Shown here: piece by piece, positions 24,013 through 32,377 of the stretch
Numbering within the stretch: position 1 is the stretch's first letter
Layout of the letters: the number at the start of each line of letters is the position of its first letter
Assembly: GCF_002813375.1 (NCBI RefSeq)
Contig: NZ_PHUJ01000003.1
Span: forward strand, 4,650,001 to 4,714,000
From: Pseudonocardia alni
GTDB taxonomy: Bacteria > Actinomycetota > Actinomycetes > Mycobacteriales > Pseudonocardiaceae
Length of the DNA stretch: 64,000 nucleotides
Reading direction: 5' to 3'
The notes under the pieces: model-generated
Told to the model about the DNA's origin: nothing
Database searches by the model: none
What the model saw: only the letters and a program-made list of their open reading frames with translations
Made by a program: the position numbers and the translations under genes

Positions 24013-24610
24013 CCCGCCCGTCGCGGCGCAGCGCCGCGTCGATCGCCCGCGCCGGGCCGGGCACCTGGTACTGGCCCTTCACCAGCTTCCCGGCGCTGGG
24101 CACCGCGCCCTTGCCCGGCCACGTCGCCGTGTCCCACAGCGACGAGCGCAGGAACGCCTTCGCGCAGTGCAGGAACAGCTCGTCGATCTCGACGACGATC
24201 GCCACCTCGGGCGTCGAGCCCTGCACGGTGAGCCGGTCGGCGAAGTCCGGCCGGTGCACGATCCGGGCCCGCCCGTTGATCCGCACGGTGTCGTTCGACC
24301 CCGGCACGACGACGATCATCCCGACCCGGGGGTCGTGCAGGATGTTGCGCATCGAGTCGAGCCTGCGGTTCCCCTTGCGGTCGGCGAAGGCGATCGTGTG
24401 CTCGCCGAGGACCAGCAGACAGCCCGCCGGGTCGCCCCGGGGCGAGACGTCGACGCCGTCCGGCCCGGTCGTCGCCAGCAGGAAGAACGGCGCCGCGGCC
24501 AGGAACTCCGCGGTCACCGGATCGACCCGGTCGCGTGCCTTGTCCCGGATGAACCCGGGCACCTCGCCGATGATCTCCCGGAGCCTGGCCTCGTCGGTCA
24601 CGTGTTCCAT
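23999..24610 (-). CDS. Pyridoxamine 5'-phosphate oxidase family protein (MSMEG_1061-like)
   Basis: A 203-residue split-barrel flavin-binding protein. The core has FFLLATTGPDGVDVSPRGDPAG near residue 42, ADRKGNRRLDSMRNILHDPRVGMIVVVPG in the middle and RINGRARI later, as in the broad PPOX family. Members use FMN, F420 or heme; the precise cofactor cannot be told. It is probably cytoplasmic. Upstream of the ATG lies GTTAGGTCACCCTAAC, an iron-box-like palindrome, so it may belong to the iron regulon. It converges on menC. Confidence 0.85.
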   Translation of the reverse strand: MEHVTDEARLREIIGEVPGFIRDKARDRVDPVTAEFLAAAPFFLLATTGPDGVDVSPRGDPAGCLLVLGEHTIAFADRKGNRRLDSMRNILHDPRVGMIVVVPGSNDTVRINGRARIVHRPDFADRLTVQGSTPEVAIVVEIDELFLHCAKAFLRSSLWDTATWPGKGAVPSAGKLVKGQYQVPGPARAIDAALRRDGRVNQY

Positions 24611-24625
24611 CGCATCCCCCTCGTT

Positions 24626-24642
24626 GTTAGGTCACCCTAACC
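24626..24642. promoter_or_regulatory. Possible IdeR/DtxR iron box
   Basis: GTTAGG-TCAC-CCTAAC is a perfect 6-bp inverted repeat; over 19 positions the site matches the DtxR/IdeR consensus at 13, including the TTAGGT and CTAACC halves. It lies 16 bp before the oxidase start and 42 bp before the divergent FAD-enzyme start, so it could serve either promoter. Confidence 0.5.
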
Positions 24643-24683
24643 GTGGGCGTGCTCCCGGGGCGACCCCCGCCTAGGGTCCCGGT

Positions 24684-25637
24684 GTGGGCGTGATCGTGAT
24701 CGGGGCCGGCATCGCCGGGGTGACCTGCGCCGCGGAGCTGGTCGCCCGCGGCGTGGACGTGACGGTGTACGAGCGGGCCCGCGGAGCCGGGGGACGGCTC
24801 GCGGTGCACCGCCACGACGGCCGTCCCGCCGACATCGGCGCCGCCTACTTCACCGTCTCCGACGACCGGTTCGACGCCCGCGTCCGCCGCTGGCGCGACG
24901 ACGGCCTGGTCCGCGGGTGGACCGACACCCTCGCGGTGTTCGACGGCGCCGTCCGGGGCGCGGACAACCCGGGTCCGCTGCGGTTCGCGGCACCGGCCGG
25001 GCTGCGGTCGCTGGTCACCGACACCGCCCGTGACCTCGTCGTCCGCACCGGCCGCACCGTCGAGCGGGTCCGCCCCGGCCCGGACGGCCCGACCGTCGAC
25101 GGCGAGCGCGCCGACGCCGTCGTGCTGGCGATGCCCGACCCGCAGGCCGCACGGCTGCTCGACCCGGACACCCCCGCGGGCGCCGCGGTCGCCGGGCGGG
25201 AGTGGAACCCGGTGCTCGCCCTGACCGCCGGGTTCGCCGCGCGGGACTGGCCGCGGCTGCCCGCGGCGTTCGTCAACGACCACCCCGTCCTGTCCCTCGT
25301 CGCCGACGACGGCGACCGCCGCGGCGACGACGCCCCGGTACTCGTCGCGCACTCCACCGGCGACCTCGCCCGCGCCCACGACGCCGACCCCGCCGGCGCG
25401 GTGCCCGCGATGACCGCCGCCCTCCGGGAGCTGCTGGGCATCACCGGGGAGCCGGACTGGACGCACGTGCACCGCTGGCGCCTCGCCGCCCCCGCCGGCA
25501 CGCGGGAGCAGACCTTCCACCTCGGCGACGACGGCGTCGCCGTGGCAGGGGACGGCTGGGGCCGGTCCCGGGTGCAGACGGCCTGGCTGTCCGGGCTGGA
25601 GCTGGCCGGGGAGCTCGCGGGACGGCTGGGTCGCTGA
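24684..25637 (+). CDS. FAD-dependent amine oxidase-like protein (renalase-like)
   Basis: A 317-residue flavoprotein. The dinucleotide fold is at the N-terminus (VIVIGAGIAGVTCAAEL, then YERARGAGGRL), DIGAAYFTV follows, and the C-terminal AVAGDGWGRSRVQTAWLSGLELA closes the FAD site, as in renalase-like NAD(P)/FAD proteins. No signal peptide, so cytoplasmic. The GTG start is 73 bp from the divergent oxidase, with the possible iron box between. The substrate is unknown; family relatives oxidise aberrant reduced nicotinamides. Confidence 0.85.
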   Translation: MGVIVIGAGIAGVTCAAELVARGVDVTVYERARGAGGRLAVHRHDGRPADIGAAYFTVSDDRFDARVRRWRDDGLVRGWTDTLAVFDGAVRGADNPGPLRFAAPAGLRSLVTDTARDLVVRTGRTVERVRPGPDGPTVDGERADAVVLAMPDPQAARLLDPDTPAGAAVAGREWNPVLALTAGFAARDWPRLPAAFVNDHPVLSLVADDGDRRGDDAPVLVAHSTGDLARAHDADPAGAVPAMTAALRELLGITGEPDWTHVHRWRLAAPAGTREQTFHLGDDGVAVAGDGWGRSRVQTAWLSGLELAGELAGRLGR

Positions 25638-25677
25638 GCCCTGGCCGCGTCGGCGTCGGCGACCTACCGTCGTGGGC

Positions 25678-26679
25678 ATGCCCGACCGCGCCACCGCTGC
25701 CGTCCCCGTCGTCGTCGAGCCCAAGGGACGGCCGTTCGGCGGGTCCACCGCGCCCGCGGAGCTCGACGTCTCCGGCCCGGACGCCGCCGGGCGCGCGGTA
25801 CTCGCCGAGCTGGCCGCCGCGCTCGACGCCGACCGGGTCCTCACCGACCCCGACGTCGTGCGCCCCTACGTCCACGACGAGGCCGAGTGGGCCGAGTACG
25901 GAACGCCGCTCTGCGTGGTGCGGGCACGGACCACCGCCGACGTCGCCGCGACCGTGCGGGCCTGTGCGGCCCACCGGGTCCCGGTCGTCGCGCGGGGTGC
26001 GGGCACCGGGCTGTCCGGCGGGGCGAACGCGGTCGACGGCTGTGTCCTGGTCAGCCTGGAACGGATGACCGCGATCCGGGAGATCTCGGCGGGGGAGAGG
26101 CTCGCCGTCGTCGAACCGGGGGTGGTCAACGACGACCTGCGGGCCGCCTGCGCGGAGCAGGGCCTCTGGTACCCGCCGGACCCGGCGTCGGCGCCCTGGT
26201 CGACGATCGGCGGCAACGTCGCGACCAACGCGGGCGGGCTGTGCTGCGTGAAGTACGGCGTCACCCGCGACTACGTGCTCGCCCTCGAGGTCGTCACCGC
26301 CACCGGTGAGGTCGTGCGGCTCGGGCGGCGCACCGCGAAGGGGGTCGTCGGCTACGACCTCGCCGGGCTGATGGTCGGCTCGGAGGGGACGCTCGGGATC
26401 ATCACCGAGATCACCGTGAAGCTGCGCCCGGCCCGCCCGGCCGCACCGCGCACCCCGCACGACGACCCGGACGCCCGGGACCGCACCCGCGCCGCGTTCG
26501 ACGAGATCATCGGCGCGGCCGTCGAGCTGGGCGGGACGGTCACCGGCGAGCACGGCGTCGGCCTGCTCAAGCGCGACGGGATGGAGCGCGAGCTCGGCCC
26601 GGAGGTGCTCGCCCTGCAGCGGGCGGTGAAGGCGGCCCTCGACCCGGACGGCATCCTGAACCCGGGCAAGGCCGTCTGA
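25678..26679 (+). CDS. GlcD-type FAD-linked oxidase with internal in-frame deletion
   Basis: A VAO-fold FAD oxidase resembling glycolate or lactate dehydrogenase subunits. The FAD domain is intact: VVARGAGTGLSGGANAV, PPDPASAPWSTIGGNVATNAGG, KYGVTRDYVLALEVV and GSEGTLGIITEITVKLRPARPA. Then the sequence jumps directly to DDPDARDRTRAAFDEII and the family C-terminus GGTVTGEHGVGLLKRDG and GILNPGKAV. Full-length relatives are about 455-480 residues, so roughly 130 residues of the central cap, including the HAGDGNLHP-type motif, are missing while the frame is kept. The product is 333 residues and probably inactive in its original reaction. The ATG at 25678 is used; GTG at 25672 is possible. Confidence 0.8.
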   Translation: MPDRATAAVPVVVEPKGRPFGGSTAPAELDVSGPDAAGRAVLAELAAALDADRVLTDPDVVRPYVHDEAEWAEYGTPLCVVRARTTADVAATVRACAAHRVPVVARGAGTGLSGGANAVDGCVLVSLERMTAIREISAGERLAVVEPGVVNDDLRAACAEQGLWYPPDPASAPWSTIGGNVATNAGGLCCVKYGVTRDYVLALEVVTATGEVVRLGRRTAKGVVGYDLAGLMVGSEGTLGIITEITVKLRPARPAAPRTPHDDPDARDRTRAAFDEIIGAAVELGGTVTGEHGVGLLKRDGMERELGPEVLALQRAVKAALDPDGILNPGKAV

Positions 26680-26739
26680 ACCGGCCGCATCGCCCGGATG
26701 GCCGCGCGTGATCGTCCCCGCACCGGGGAACTCCGGAGG

Positions 26740-28326
26740 ATGAGTACGACCGACCCGGCCCTGGTCCCGTCCGCGCTCGCCCTGACCTACCGGGGTCCGG
26801 CGCACACCGGTGCGCCGCGGCTGTCCGGCGTGGACGGCGTGCACGAGGTGGTGCCGGTGGTGGCGGCCGAGGTGCGCGAGGTCGAACGTCTCGACACCGC
26901 CGACCTGCGGCTGTTCTCCGCGGGCATCGAGCTCGTCGTCGAGCACGTGGTGCCCGACCGGGCCTCGGTGGTGCCGCCCGGCTCGGTCTGGGTGCTGCGG
27001 CTGCCCGACGCCGGCCCCGGCGACGACCTGCGCGTCCCGCTGTCCGGCAGCGAGGTCGAGGGCGTCGCCGACCGGTCGGTCCCCGACGGCATCGACGCGC
27101 TCGTCCGCCGGGTCCGGGGCGGCGCGCCGCTGGTGCCGGTGGGCCGGGTGCACGTCACCCGCACCGTCAGCAGGATGCGCGACGACGCCGGGCGCGACCT
27201 GGCCACCCTGACCCGCGAGCAGGTCGACGTCGCGACGCTGGGCGGGTCGGCGACCGTCGAGAGCTGGACCGAGGCCGTCGTCGAACCGGGGACGGCCGGG
27301 ACCGCCCTGCTGCAGCAGCTCGACGACGCCCTGCGCACCACCGGCCTCGTCCGTGCCCCGCGCGGCGGCTCCGCCCGGCTGACCGCGCTGCTGGCCGAGG
27401 CGGCGCCCGTCGACCCGCCGCGGCGGACCGGGCGCACGGGCAGCGCCGGTGCGCTGCTGCTGCGCTACCTCGGGGACCAGGTCGACGCGCTCGCCGCGCG
27501 CGAGCAGGACCTGCGCGCCGACCGCCCGGACGCGGTGCACCAGATGCGCATCGCCGCCCGCCGGATGCGCAGCGCGCTGCGTACCTACGCGGGGCTCCTG
27601 GAGGGCCCGCGGGTCGCGCACGTGGTCGCCGAGCTGCGCTGGCTGGGCCGGGCGCTGGCCGGTGAACGCGACGCCGAGGTCCAGGAGGAGCGCCTGAACG
27701 CCCGGCTGAGCGCGCTGGAGCCGGAGCTGCTGCTGGGACCGGTGCAGGCCGCCGTCACCCGGCACTTCGCCCGCACCCGCGCCGAGACCGGGGCGGCGGT
27801 GCTCGACGTCGTCGACGGGGAGCGCTACGCCGCGCTGCAGGGCGCGCTGCGCCGGCTGCTCGCCGACCCGCCGCTGTCGCGCCGGGCCCGCAAGCCCGCG
27901 ACCACCGTCCTTCCCGCGATGGTGGGCCGTACGGCCCGCAAGCTGGAGCGGCGGATGGCACGCGCGCTGGCCGACCTCGACGCCGGTCAGGTCGCCCCCG
28001 ACTCGCTGCACGACGCCCGCAAGACCGGCAAGCAGCTCCGCTACGCCACCGAGGTCGCCCGGCCCAGCGTGGGGAAGGACGCGCGGGCGTTCGCGAAGCG
28101 GCTCAAGAAGGTCTCCGACGTGCTCGGCGAGCACCAGGACGCCGTCGTCTCCCGGGAGACCCTGCGGACCCTCGGGGCCCGCGCCGGCGCCGAGCGGGAC
28201 AACGGGTTCACCTTCGGTGTGCTGCACGGCCGGGACACCGCGACGATGCTCGACCTGGAGCGCAGGCTGCCCACGGTGTGGGAGACGGCGTGGACGCGGC
28301 GCGCCCGCCGGTGGATGCGCCGCTAG
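26740..28326 (+). CDS. CHAD domain protein with degenerate CYTH-like N-terminus
   Basis: A 528-residue protein. Residues ~225-520 form a CHAD domain, an all-helical polyphosphate-binding unit rich in conserved His and Arg (DAVHQMRIAARRMRSALRTY near residue 265 and DSLHDARKTGKQLRYATEV near 425). The N-terminal ~200 residues have CYTH-like strands (VWVLRLPDAG, VTRTVSRMRDDAG), but the ExExK signature of triphosphate-tunnel enzymes is absent, so phosphatase activity is unlikely. Such proteins bind polyphosphate granules. GGAGG directly touches the ATG at 26740, an unusually short spacing, so the true start could differ slightly. Confidence 0.8.
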   Translation: MSTTDPALVPSALALTYRGPAHTGAPRLSGVDGVHEVVPVVAAEVREVERLDTADLRLFSAGIELVVEHVVPDRASVVPPGSVWVLRLPDAGPGDDLRVPLSGSEVEGVADRSVPDGIDALVRRVRGGAPLVPVGRVHVTRTVSRMRDDAGRDLATLTREQVDVATLGGSATVESWTEAVVEPGTAGTALLQQLDDALRTTGLVRAPRGGSARLTALLAEAAPVDPPRRTGRTGSAGALLLRYLGDQVDALAAREQDLRADRPDAVHQMRIAARRMRSALRTYAGLLEGPRVAHVVAELRWLGRALAGERDAEVQEERLNARLSALEPELLLGPVQAAVTRHFARTRAETGAAVLDVVDGERYAALQGALRRLLADPPLSRRARKPATTVLPAMVGRTARKLERRMARALADLDAGQVAPDSLHDARKTGKQLRYATEVARPSVGKDARAFAKRLKKVSDVLGEHQDAVVSRETLRTLGARAGAERDNGFTFGVLHGRDTATMLDLERRLPTVWETAWTRRARRWMRR

Positions 28327-28336
28327 CCTGCGCGGG

Positions 28337-29371
28337 GTGAGAGACGCCGTCGCCGACCTCCGCCGGATCGCGTTCCTGCTCGAACGCGCCCAGGAGTCGA
28401 CCTACCGGGTGCGCGCGTTCCGGACCGCGGCCGGCGCGCTGCGCGGTCGCGACGCCGAGGAGCTGGCCCGGCTGCACGCCTCGGGCGGCCTCACGGACCT
28501 GAAGGGTGTCGGCGAGGTGACCGCGCGCTGCGTGGGGGAGTCCGTCGCCGGGGAGGAACCGGTCTACCTGCGACGGCTGGAGGACGCCGTCGCCCGCGCC
28601 GACGCCACCGGGGTGCCCCTGGCCGAGGCGGCGCTGCGGCTGCGCGAGGGCCTGCGCGGGGACTGCCACAGCCACACCGACGCCTCCGACGGCGGCTCCC
28701 CGCTCGCCGAGATGGCCGAGACCGCGATCGGGCTGGGCCACGACTACCTCGTCGTCACCGACCACTCGCCGCGCCTGACCGTCGCGAACGGGCTGTCCGC
28801 GGACCGGCTGCGGCGCCAGGTCGAGCAGATCGCGCAGCTCAACGAGCGGATCACCGCGTCCGGGTCGGACTTCCGGGTGCTCACCGGCATCGAGGTGGAC
28901 ATCCTCGACGACGGCGCCCTCGACCAGTCCGAGGACCTGCTCGCCTCGCTCGACGTGGTGGTGGCCAGCGTGCACTCGAAGCTGCGGATGCCCCGCGACG
29001 AGATGACCGAGCGGATGCTCACCGCCGTCGCGAACCCGCACGTCGACGTGCTCGGGCACTGCACGGGCCGGATGGTCACCGGCCGCCGCACGCGCCCCGA
29101 GTCCGAGTTCGACGCCGACGCCGTCTTCGCCGCCTGCGCGGAACACGGCGTCGCCGTGGAGATCAACGCCCGGCCCGAGCGCCTCGACCCGCCCAAGCGG
29201 CTGCTGCGCCTGGCCGTCGAGGCCGGGTGCGAATTCACGATCGACACCGACGCGCACGCCCCCGGGCAGCTCGACTGGCTCGACCACGGCTGCGCCCGCG
29301 CCGTCGCCTGCGGGGTGGACCCGGAGCGGATCCGCAACACCCGCGACCTCGCGGGCCTGCTGCGCCGCTGA
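28337..29371 (+). CDS. PHP domain phosphoesterase with helix-hairpin-helix region (PolX C-terminal-like)
   Basis: A 344-residue cytoplasmic protein resembling the C-terminal half of bacterial DNA polymerase X without the polymerase part. Residues ~1-100 contain a helix-hairpin-helix DNA-binding region (LTDLKGVGEVTARCV). The PHP domain then shows its metal motifs: GDCHSHTDASDG, VVTDHSPR, VLTGIEVDIL, ASVHSKL, VDVLGHCTGR and TIDTDAHAP. It probably acts as a metal-dependent phosphoesterase or 3'-5' exonuclease in DNA repair. The GTG start is 8 bp after the CHAD stop, so the two may be co-transcribed. Confidence 0.9.
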   Translation: MRDAVADLRRIAFLLERAQESTYRVRAFRTAAGALRGRDAEELARLHASGGLTDLKGVGEVTARCVGESVAGEEPVYLRRLEDAVARADATGVPLAEAALRLREGLRGDCHSHTDASDGGSPLAEMAETAIGLGHDYLVVTDHSPRLTVANGLSADRLRRQVEQIAQLNERITASGSDFRVLTGIEVDILDDGALDQSEDLLASLDVVVASVHSKLRMPRDEMTERMLTAVANPHVDVLGHCTGRMVTGRRTRPESEFDADAVFAACAEHGVAVEINARPERLDPPKRLLRLAVEAGCEFTIDTDAHAPGQLDWLDHGCARAVACGVDPERIRNTRDLAGLLRR

Positions 29372-29385
29372 CCTCCGGTGCCGGG

Positions 29386-29787
29386 TCAGCGCAGCTCGAA
29401 GTCGGCGACGTCGAAGCCGGGTGAGACGACGCAGCTGACCAGGACCGCCCCCGGCCCCGCCGGCTCCGCCCGCTGCCACACCCCGGCCGGGACCTCCTGC
29501 TGCGGGCCGGCCGGCCCGAGGCGCAACCGGGCCCCGGGGACGGGGTCCGGCCCGTCACCACCGAGGACCAGGTCCGCCTCGGGGCCCGAGTGCCGGCACC
29601 ACAGCTCGGTGGACCGGACGCGGTGCCACCGGCCGGGGGCGTCGAGGAGGTAGAGGATCGCCGTCGCCGAGGGGCGTGGACCGTACGGGGTCGCGACGAC
29701 GACCGGTGAGGTCCAGGTCCGCCGGTACCAGCCACCCTCCGGGTGCGGGGCGAGGTCCAGCGCGACGGCGAGGTCGGGGCGAGCCAC
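29386..29787 (-). CDS. Cupin family protein (DUF985)
   Basis: A 133-residue single-domain cupin. The N-terminal LAPHPEGGWYRRTW and YLLDAPGRWHRVRSTELW segments are the two conserved DUF985 motifs; VPAGVWQRAEP follows, and the barrel ends with VVSPGFDVADFEL. The histidines of the second motif could bind a metal. No function is established for the family. The GTG at 29787 is chosen because it precedes the conserved start; the frame continues upstream without a ribosome site. It converges on the PHP gene. Confidence 0.85.
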   Translation of the reverse strand: MARPDLAVALDLAPHPEGGWYRRTWTSPVVVATPYGPRPSATAILYLLDAPGRWHRVRSTELWCRHSGPEADLVLGGDGPDPVPGARLRLGPAGPQQEVPAGVWQRAEPAGPGAVLVSCVVSPGFDVADFELR

Positions 29788-30158
29788 GCCGCCACTGTGG
29801 CAGGCGGACGCGCCGTCCGTCCTCGGATCCCACCTCGTGGCGCCCCGGGAACGTCGGCCCCGCGGCGTCGCACCCCTGGTGCGGTCGCCGCACCCGTCGC
29901 TGCGGGTGCGTGAGCCCCCGCCGGGGTGCGAGACCTCCGTGCGCGGGGCGCTCCGCGCGGCGACGCGTGCCACACCCGCCGTCGCGCGCCGGCCGGTCAC
30001 CCGACGTCACCGGTGCCCGCGGGAAGATCACCGTCCGTCCACGGGCGACCGCATCCCACCCGTCCGCGCGCTCCCCGGACGAGTGGTTCGACTGGTGCTC
30101 CTCACCCACCGCACGTGAGATGGGACCGCAGGTGACCGAGTGACGGGAGTGATCCACG
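29788..30158. other. Gene-free stretch before the GH16 gene
   Basis: No supported gene or RNA. The sequence is GC-rich without strong repeats. A GGGAG ribosome site lies at its right end before the GTG at 30159. It presumably holds the divergent promoters of the cupin and GH16 genes. Confidence 0.4.
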
Positions 30159-31253
30159 GTGCGGACCAGGACCAGGACGACGGTGGCGGTGCTCGCCGCG
30201 ACGCTCGCGCTGTCGGCGGTCACGACGGCCGGTGCGTCGACGGCGTCGGCGGCACCCACGGCTCCGGCGGCCGCCGTGACCCGGACCGTCGCCGACGACC
30301 CGGCGCCCCCGCGGGACGACAGCGGCGCGGCCGCGCCCGCCCCGACCGGCCCGGCCGGCGGAGACCCGACCGGCCCGGCCGCGGGCACCGCGACTCCGGG
30401 AGGCGGCCCGGCCGGCGGGACGGCGAAGGCGACCCCGGCCGACCCCGCCGCGCCCCCGGCGTCGTCGCACTGCACCGAGACCGCGGCGCAGGAGCTCGGC
30501 TGGGGCGCGCCCGCCCGCGAGTCCGGCTTCGACGGCACCACGGTCCCGCCGGACTGGCACCCCTACGGCCCCGAGCCCGGCCACAACAAGAAGGGCACCC
30601 GCACCCCGGAGGCGGTCACCGTCGCCGACGGGGCGATGACCATCTCCGCCGACGCCGACGGCAACACCGGCGCCGTCAGCTGGCACCCCGGCCAGAAGTA
30701 CGGCCGCTGGGAGGCCTGCGTGAAGTCGGACGAGGGCCGGGGCGGGATCAACGCGCTGCTGCTGCTCTGGCCGGTGGCCGAGGACTTCCCGGTCGGCGGC
30801 GAGGTCGACTGGATGGAGATCATGGACGACTCCCGCCAGAAGACCAGCTTCTTCCTCCACTACGGACCGGGCAACGACCAGGACTACGGGTCGGTGGAGC
30901 ACGACTCGACGCAGTGGTCGGCCTACGCGCTGGAATGGACCCCGGAGAAGATCACCGCGTACGTGAACGGGAAGGAGTGGTACTCCAACACCGACACCGA
31001 CCAGTTCCCGCCGCGCCCGATGAACATGACCATGCAGCTGGACTACTTCGGCAACGCCGGCGGCCCCACCGCGATGCACATGGACTGGGCCCGGCAGTGG
31101 GCGCTGCCGCAGAGCACCGTGGCCACGCTGAGCCTGCCGCCCGGCTCGGCCGCGACCGGGCAGCCCCGCGACTTCCCCGACCGGAAGCCGCGCGAGCTGT
31201 CGGAGCCCGAGCAGCAGGCGCAGACCGCGATGCTCGCCCGCGAGCATCGCTGA
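30159..31253 (+). CDS. Secreted GH16 family beta-glucanase-like hydrolase
   Basis: A 364-residue exported protein. Residues 1-32 are a signal peptide (RTRT, hydrophobic core, ASA cleavage region), followed by a ~75-residue Ala/Pro/Gly/Thr-rich linker, then a GH16 jelly roll from about residue 105. The catalytic ExDxxE appears as GGEVDWMEIMD (nucleophile and acid/base glutamates), with the flanking strands KYGRWEACVKSDEG and AYALEWTPEKITAYVNGKEWY. Likely cuts beta-1,3/1,4-glucans or a related polysaccharide outside the cell. It lacks a carbohydrate-binding module. It converges on the PfkB gene with 3 bp between stops. Confidence 0.9.
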   Translation: MRTRTRTTVAVLAATLALSAVTTAGASTASAAPTAPAAAVTRTVADDPAPPRDDSGAAAPAPTGPAGGDPTGPAAGTATPGGGPAGGTAKATPADPAAPPASSHCTETAAQELGWGAPARESGFDGTTVPPDWHPYGPEPGHNKKGTRTPEAVTVADGAMTISADADGNTGAVSWHPGQKYGRWEACVKSDEGRGGINALLLLWPVAEDFPVGGEVDWMEIMDDSRQKTSFFLHYGPGNDQDYGSVEHDSTQWSAYALEWTPEKITAYVNGKEWYSNTDTDQFPPRPMNMTMQLDYFGNAGGPTAMHMDWARQWALPQSTVATLSLPPGSAATGQPRDFPDRKPRELSEPEQQAQTAMLAREHR

Positions 31254-31256
31254 GGC

Positions 31257-32279
31257 TCAGACCGCGGCGTCGAGCTCCGCGCGGGTGGGCGGGTTCGCGC
31301 CGTGCCGCGAGCAGGTGATCGCCGACGCCGCGACGGCCTCGGTCAGCACGGCCTCCAGGGTCGGCCGGTCGATGCGGTACAGGTCGTCGCGGGCGGTCGC
31401 GCCGAGCAGCCCGCGCCGGTGCAGACCGGCGAGCAGCGCCGCGGAGAAGCTGTCCCCGGCACCGACGGTGTCGACGACCTCGACGGTGCGGCCGGACAGC
31501 ACCAGGTGCAGCCCCGACGACGTCCCGGCCAGCACCCCGTTCGCCCCGAGGGTGACCACGACGACCGCCGGACCGAGCTCGAGCCACTCGCCGACGACGT
31601 CGCCGGGCTCGCGGCCCGGGTGCAGCCAGCCCAGGTCCTCCTCACTGACCTTCACCACGTCGGCCACGCCGAGCAGCTCGTGCACGCCGGGCAGGATCTC
31701 CTCCGGCGTGCCCATCAGCAGCGGCCGGAAGTTCGGGTCGTAGCTCACCGTCGCGGTGTCCACAGCGGAGGCGAGCAGCTCGCGCAGCGCCTCGTGACCG
31801 GGCGCGGTGGTCAGCGCCAGCGATCCGGAGTGGACGGCGACGACCGGGCCTGCCGGGCCGTCGTCGAGGGCGCCGGCGAGCTCGTCGTCGGTCCACTGCC
31901 AGTCCGCGGTGCCCGCGATCCGGAAGTCGTAGGACGCCTGCCCGTCGGCGGCCAGCTCCACGATCGCCAGCGACGACGGCTCGTCCGCCTCGACCGAGTG
32001 CGACAGGTCGACGCCGTTGTCCTCGAGATGGTCGCGCAGCTTGCGCCCGAGCAGGTCGTCGGCGAGCCGGGCCAGCATCCGGGCCGGCACGTCGAGGCGG
32101 GACAGCCCGACCGCGACGTTCGCGGGGCTGCCGCCGGGCGCGAGCTCCCAGTACTGCTGTGTCGATGCGCGGTCCGCCTGCGCTTCCCGCTGCGCGGTCA
32201 CGGGGACGATGTCGACGAGGGCTTCTCCGGCGACGGCGATCACTCCGCGTGGCGGGCGTCCGGCAGCTGTGTCGGGCAT
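31257..32279 (-). CDS. PfkB-family carbohydrate kinase (fructokinase-like)
   Basis: A 340-residue ribokinase-fold sugar kinase. The N-terminal signature is APGGSPANVAVGLSRL (sugar site) and the C-terminal anion-hole signature is DTVGAGDSFSAALL near residue 280 with the catalytic aspartate. SYDPNFRPLLM lies in the middle, as in fructokinases. Cytoplasmic, ATP-dependent; fructose is the most likely substrate, but other ketoses or nucleosides are possible. The ATG at 32279 is the first in frame with the conserved start. No sugar transporter is adjacent. Confidence 0.9.
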   Translation of the reverse strand: MPDTAAGRPPRGVIAVAGEALVDIVPVTAQREAQADRASTQQYWELAPGGSPANVAVGLSRLDVPARMLARLADDLLGRKLRDHLEDNGVDLSHSVEADEPSSLAIVELAADGQASYDFRIAGTADWQWTDDELAGALDDGPAGPVVAVHSGSLALTTAPGHEALRELLASAVDTATVSYDPNFRPLLMGTPEEILPGVHELLGVADVVKVSEEDLGWLHPGREPGDVVGEWLELGPAVVVVTLGANGVLAGTSSGLHLVLSGRTVEVVDTVGAGDSFSAALLAGLHRRGLLGATARDDLYRIDRPTLEAVLTEAVAASAITCSRHGANPPTRAELDAAV

Positions 32280-32377
32280 GGCCGCACTGTAGTGGCCCGA
32301 TCGGGGTCCCCGGACAGGTCCGTGACGGGTCACGACCACGTCACGGTGCGTCGACACGCACGTGGTAGGCATGACGG

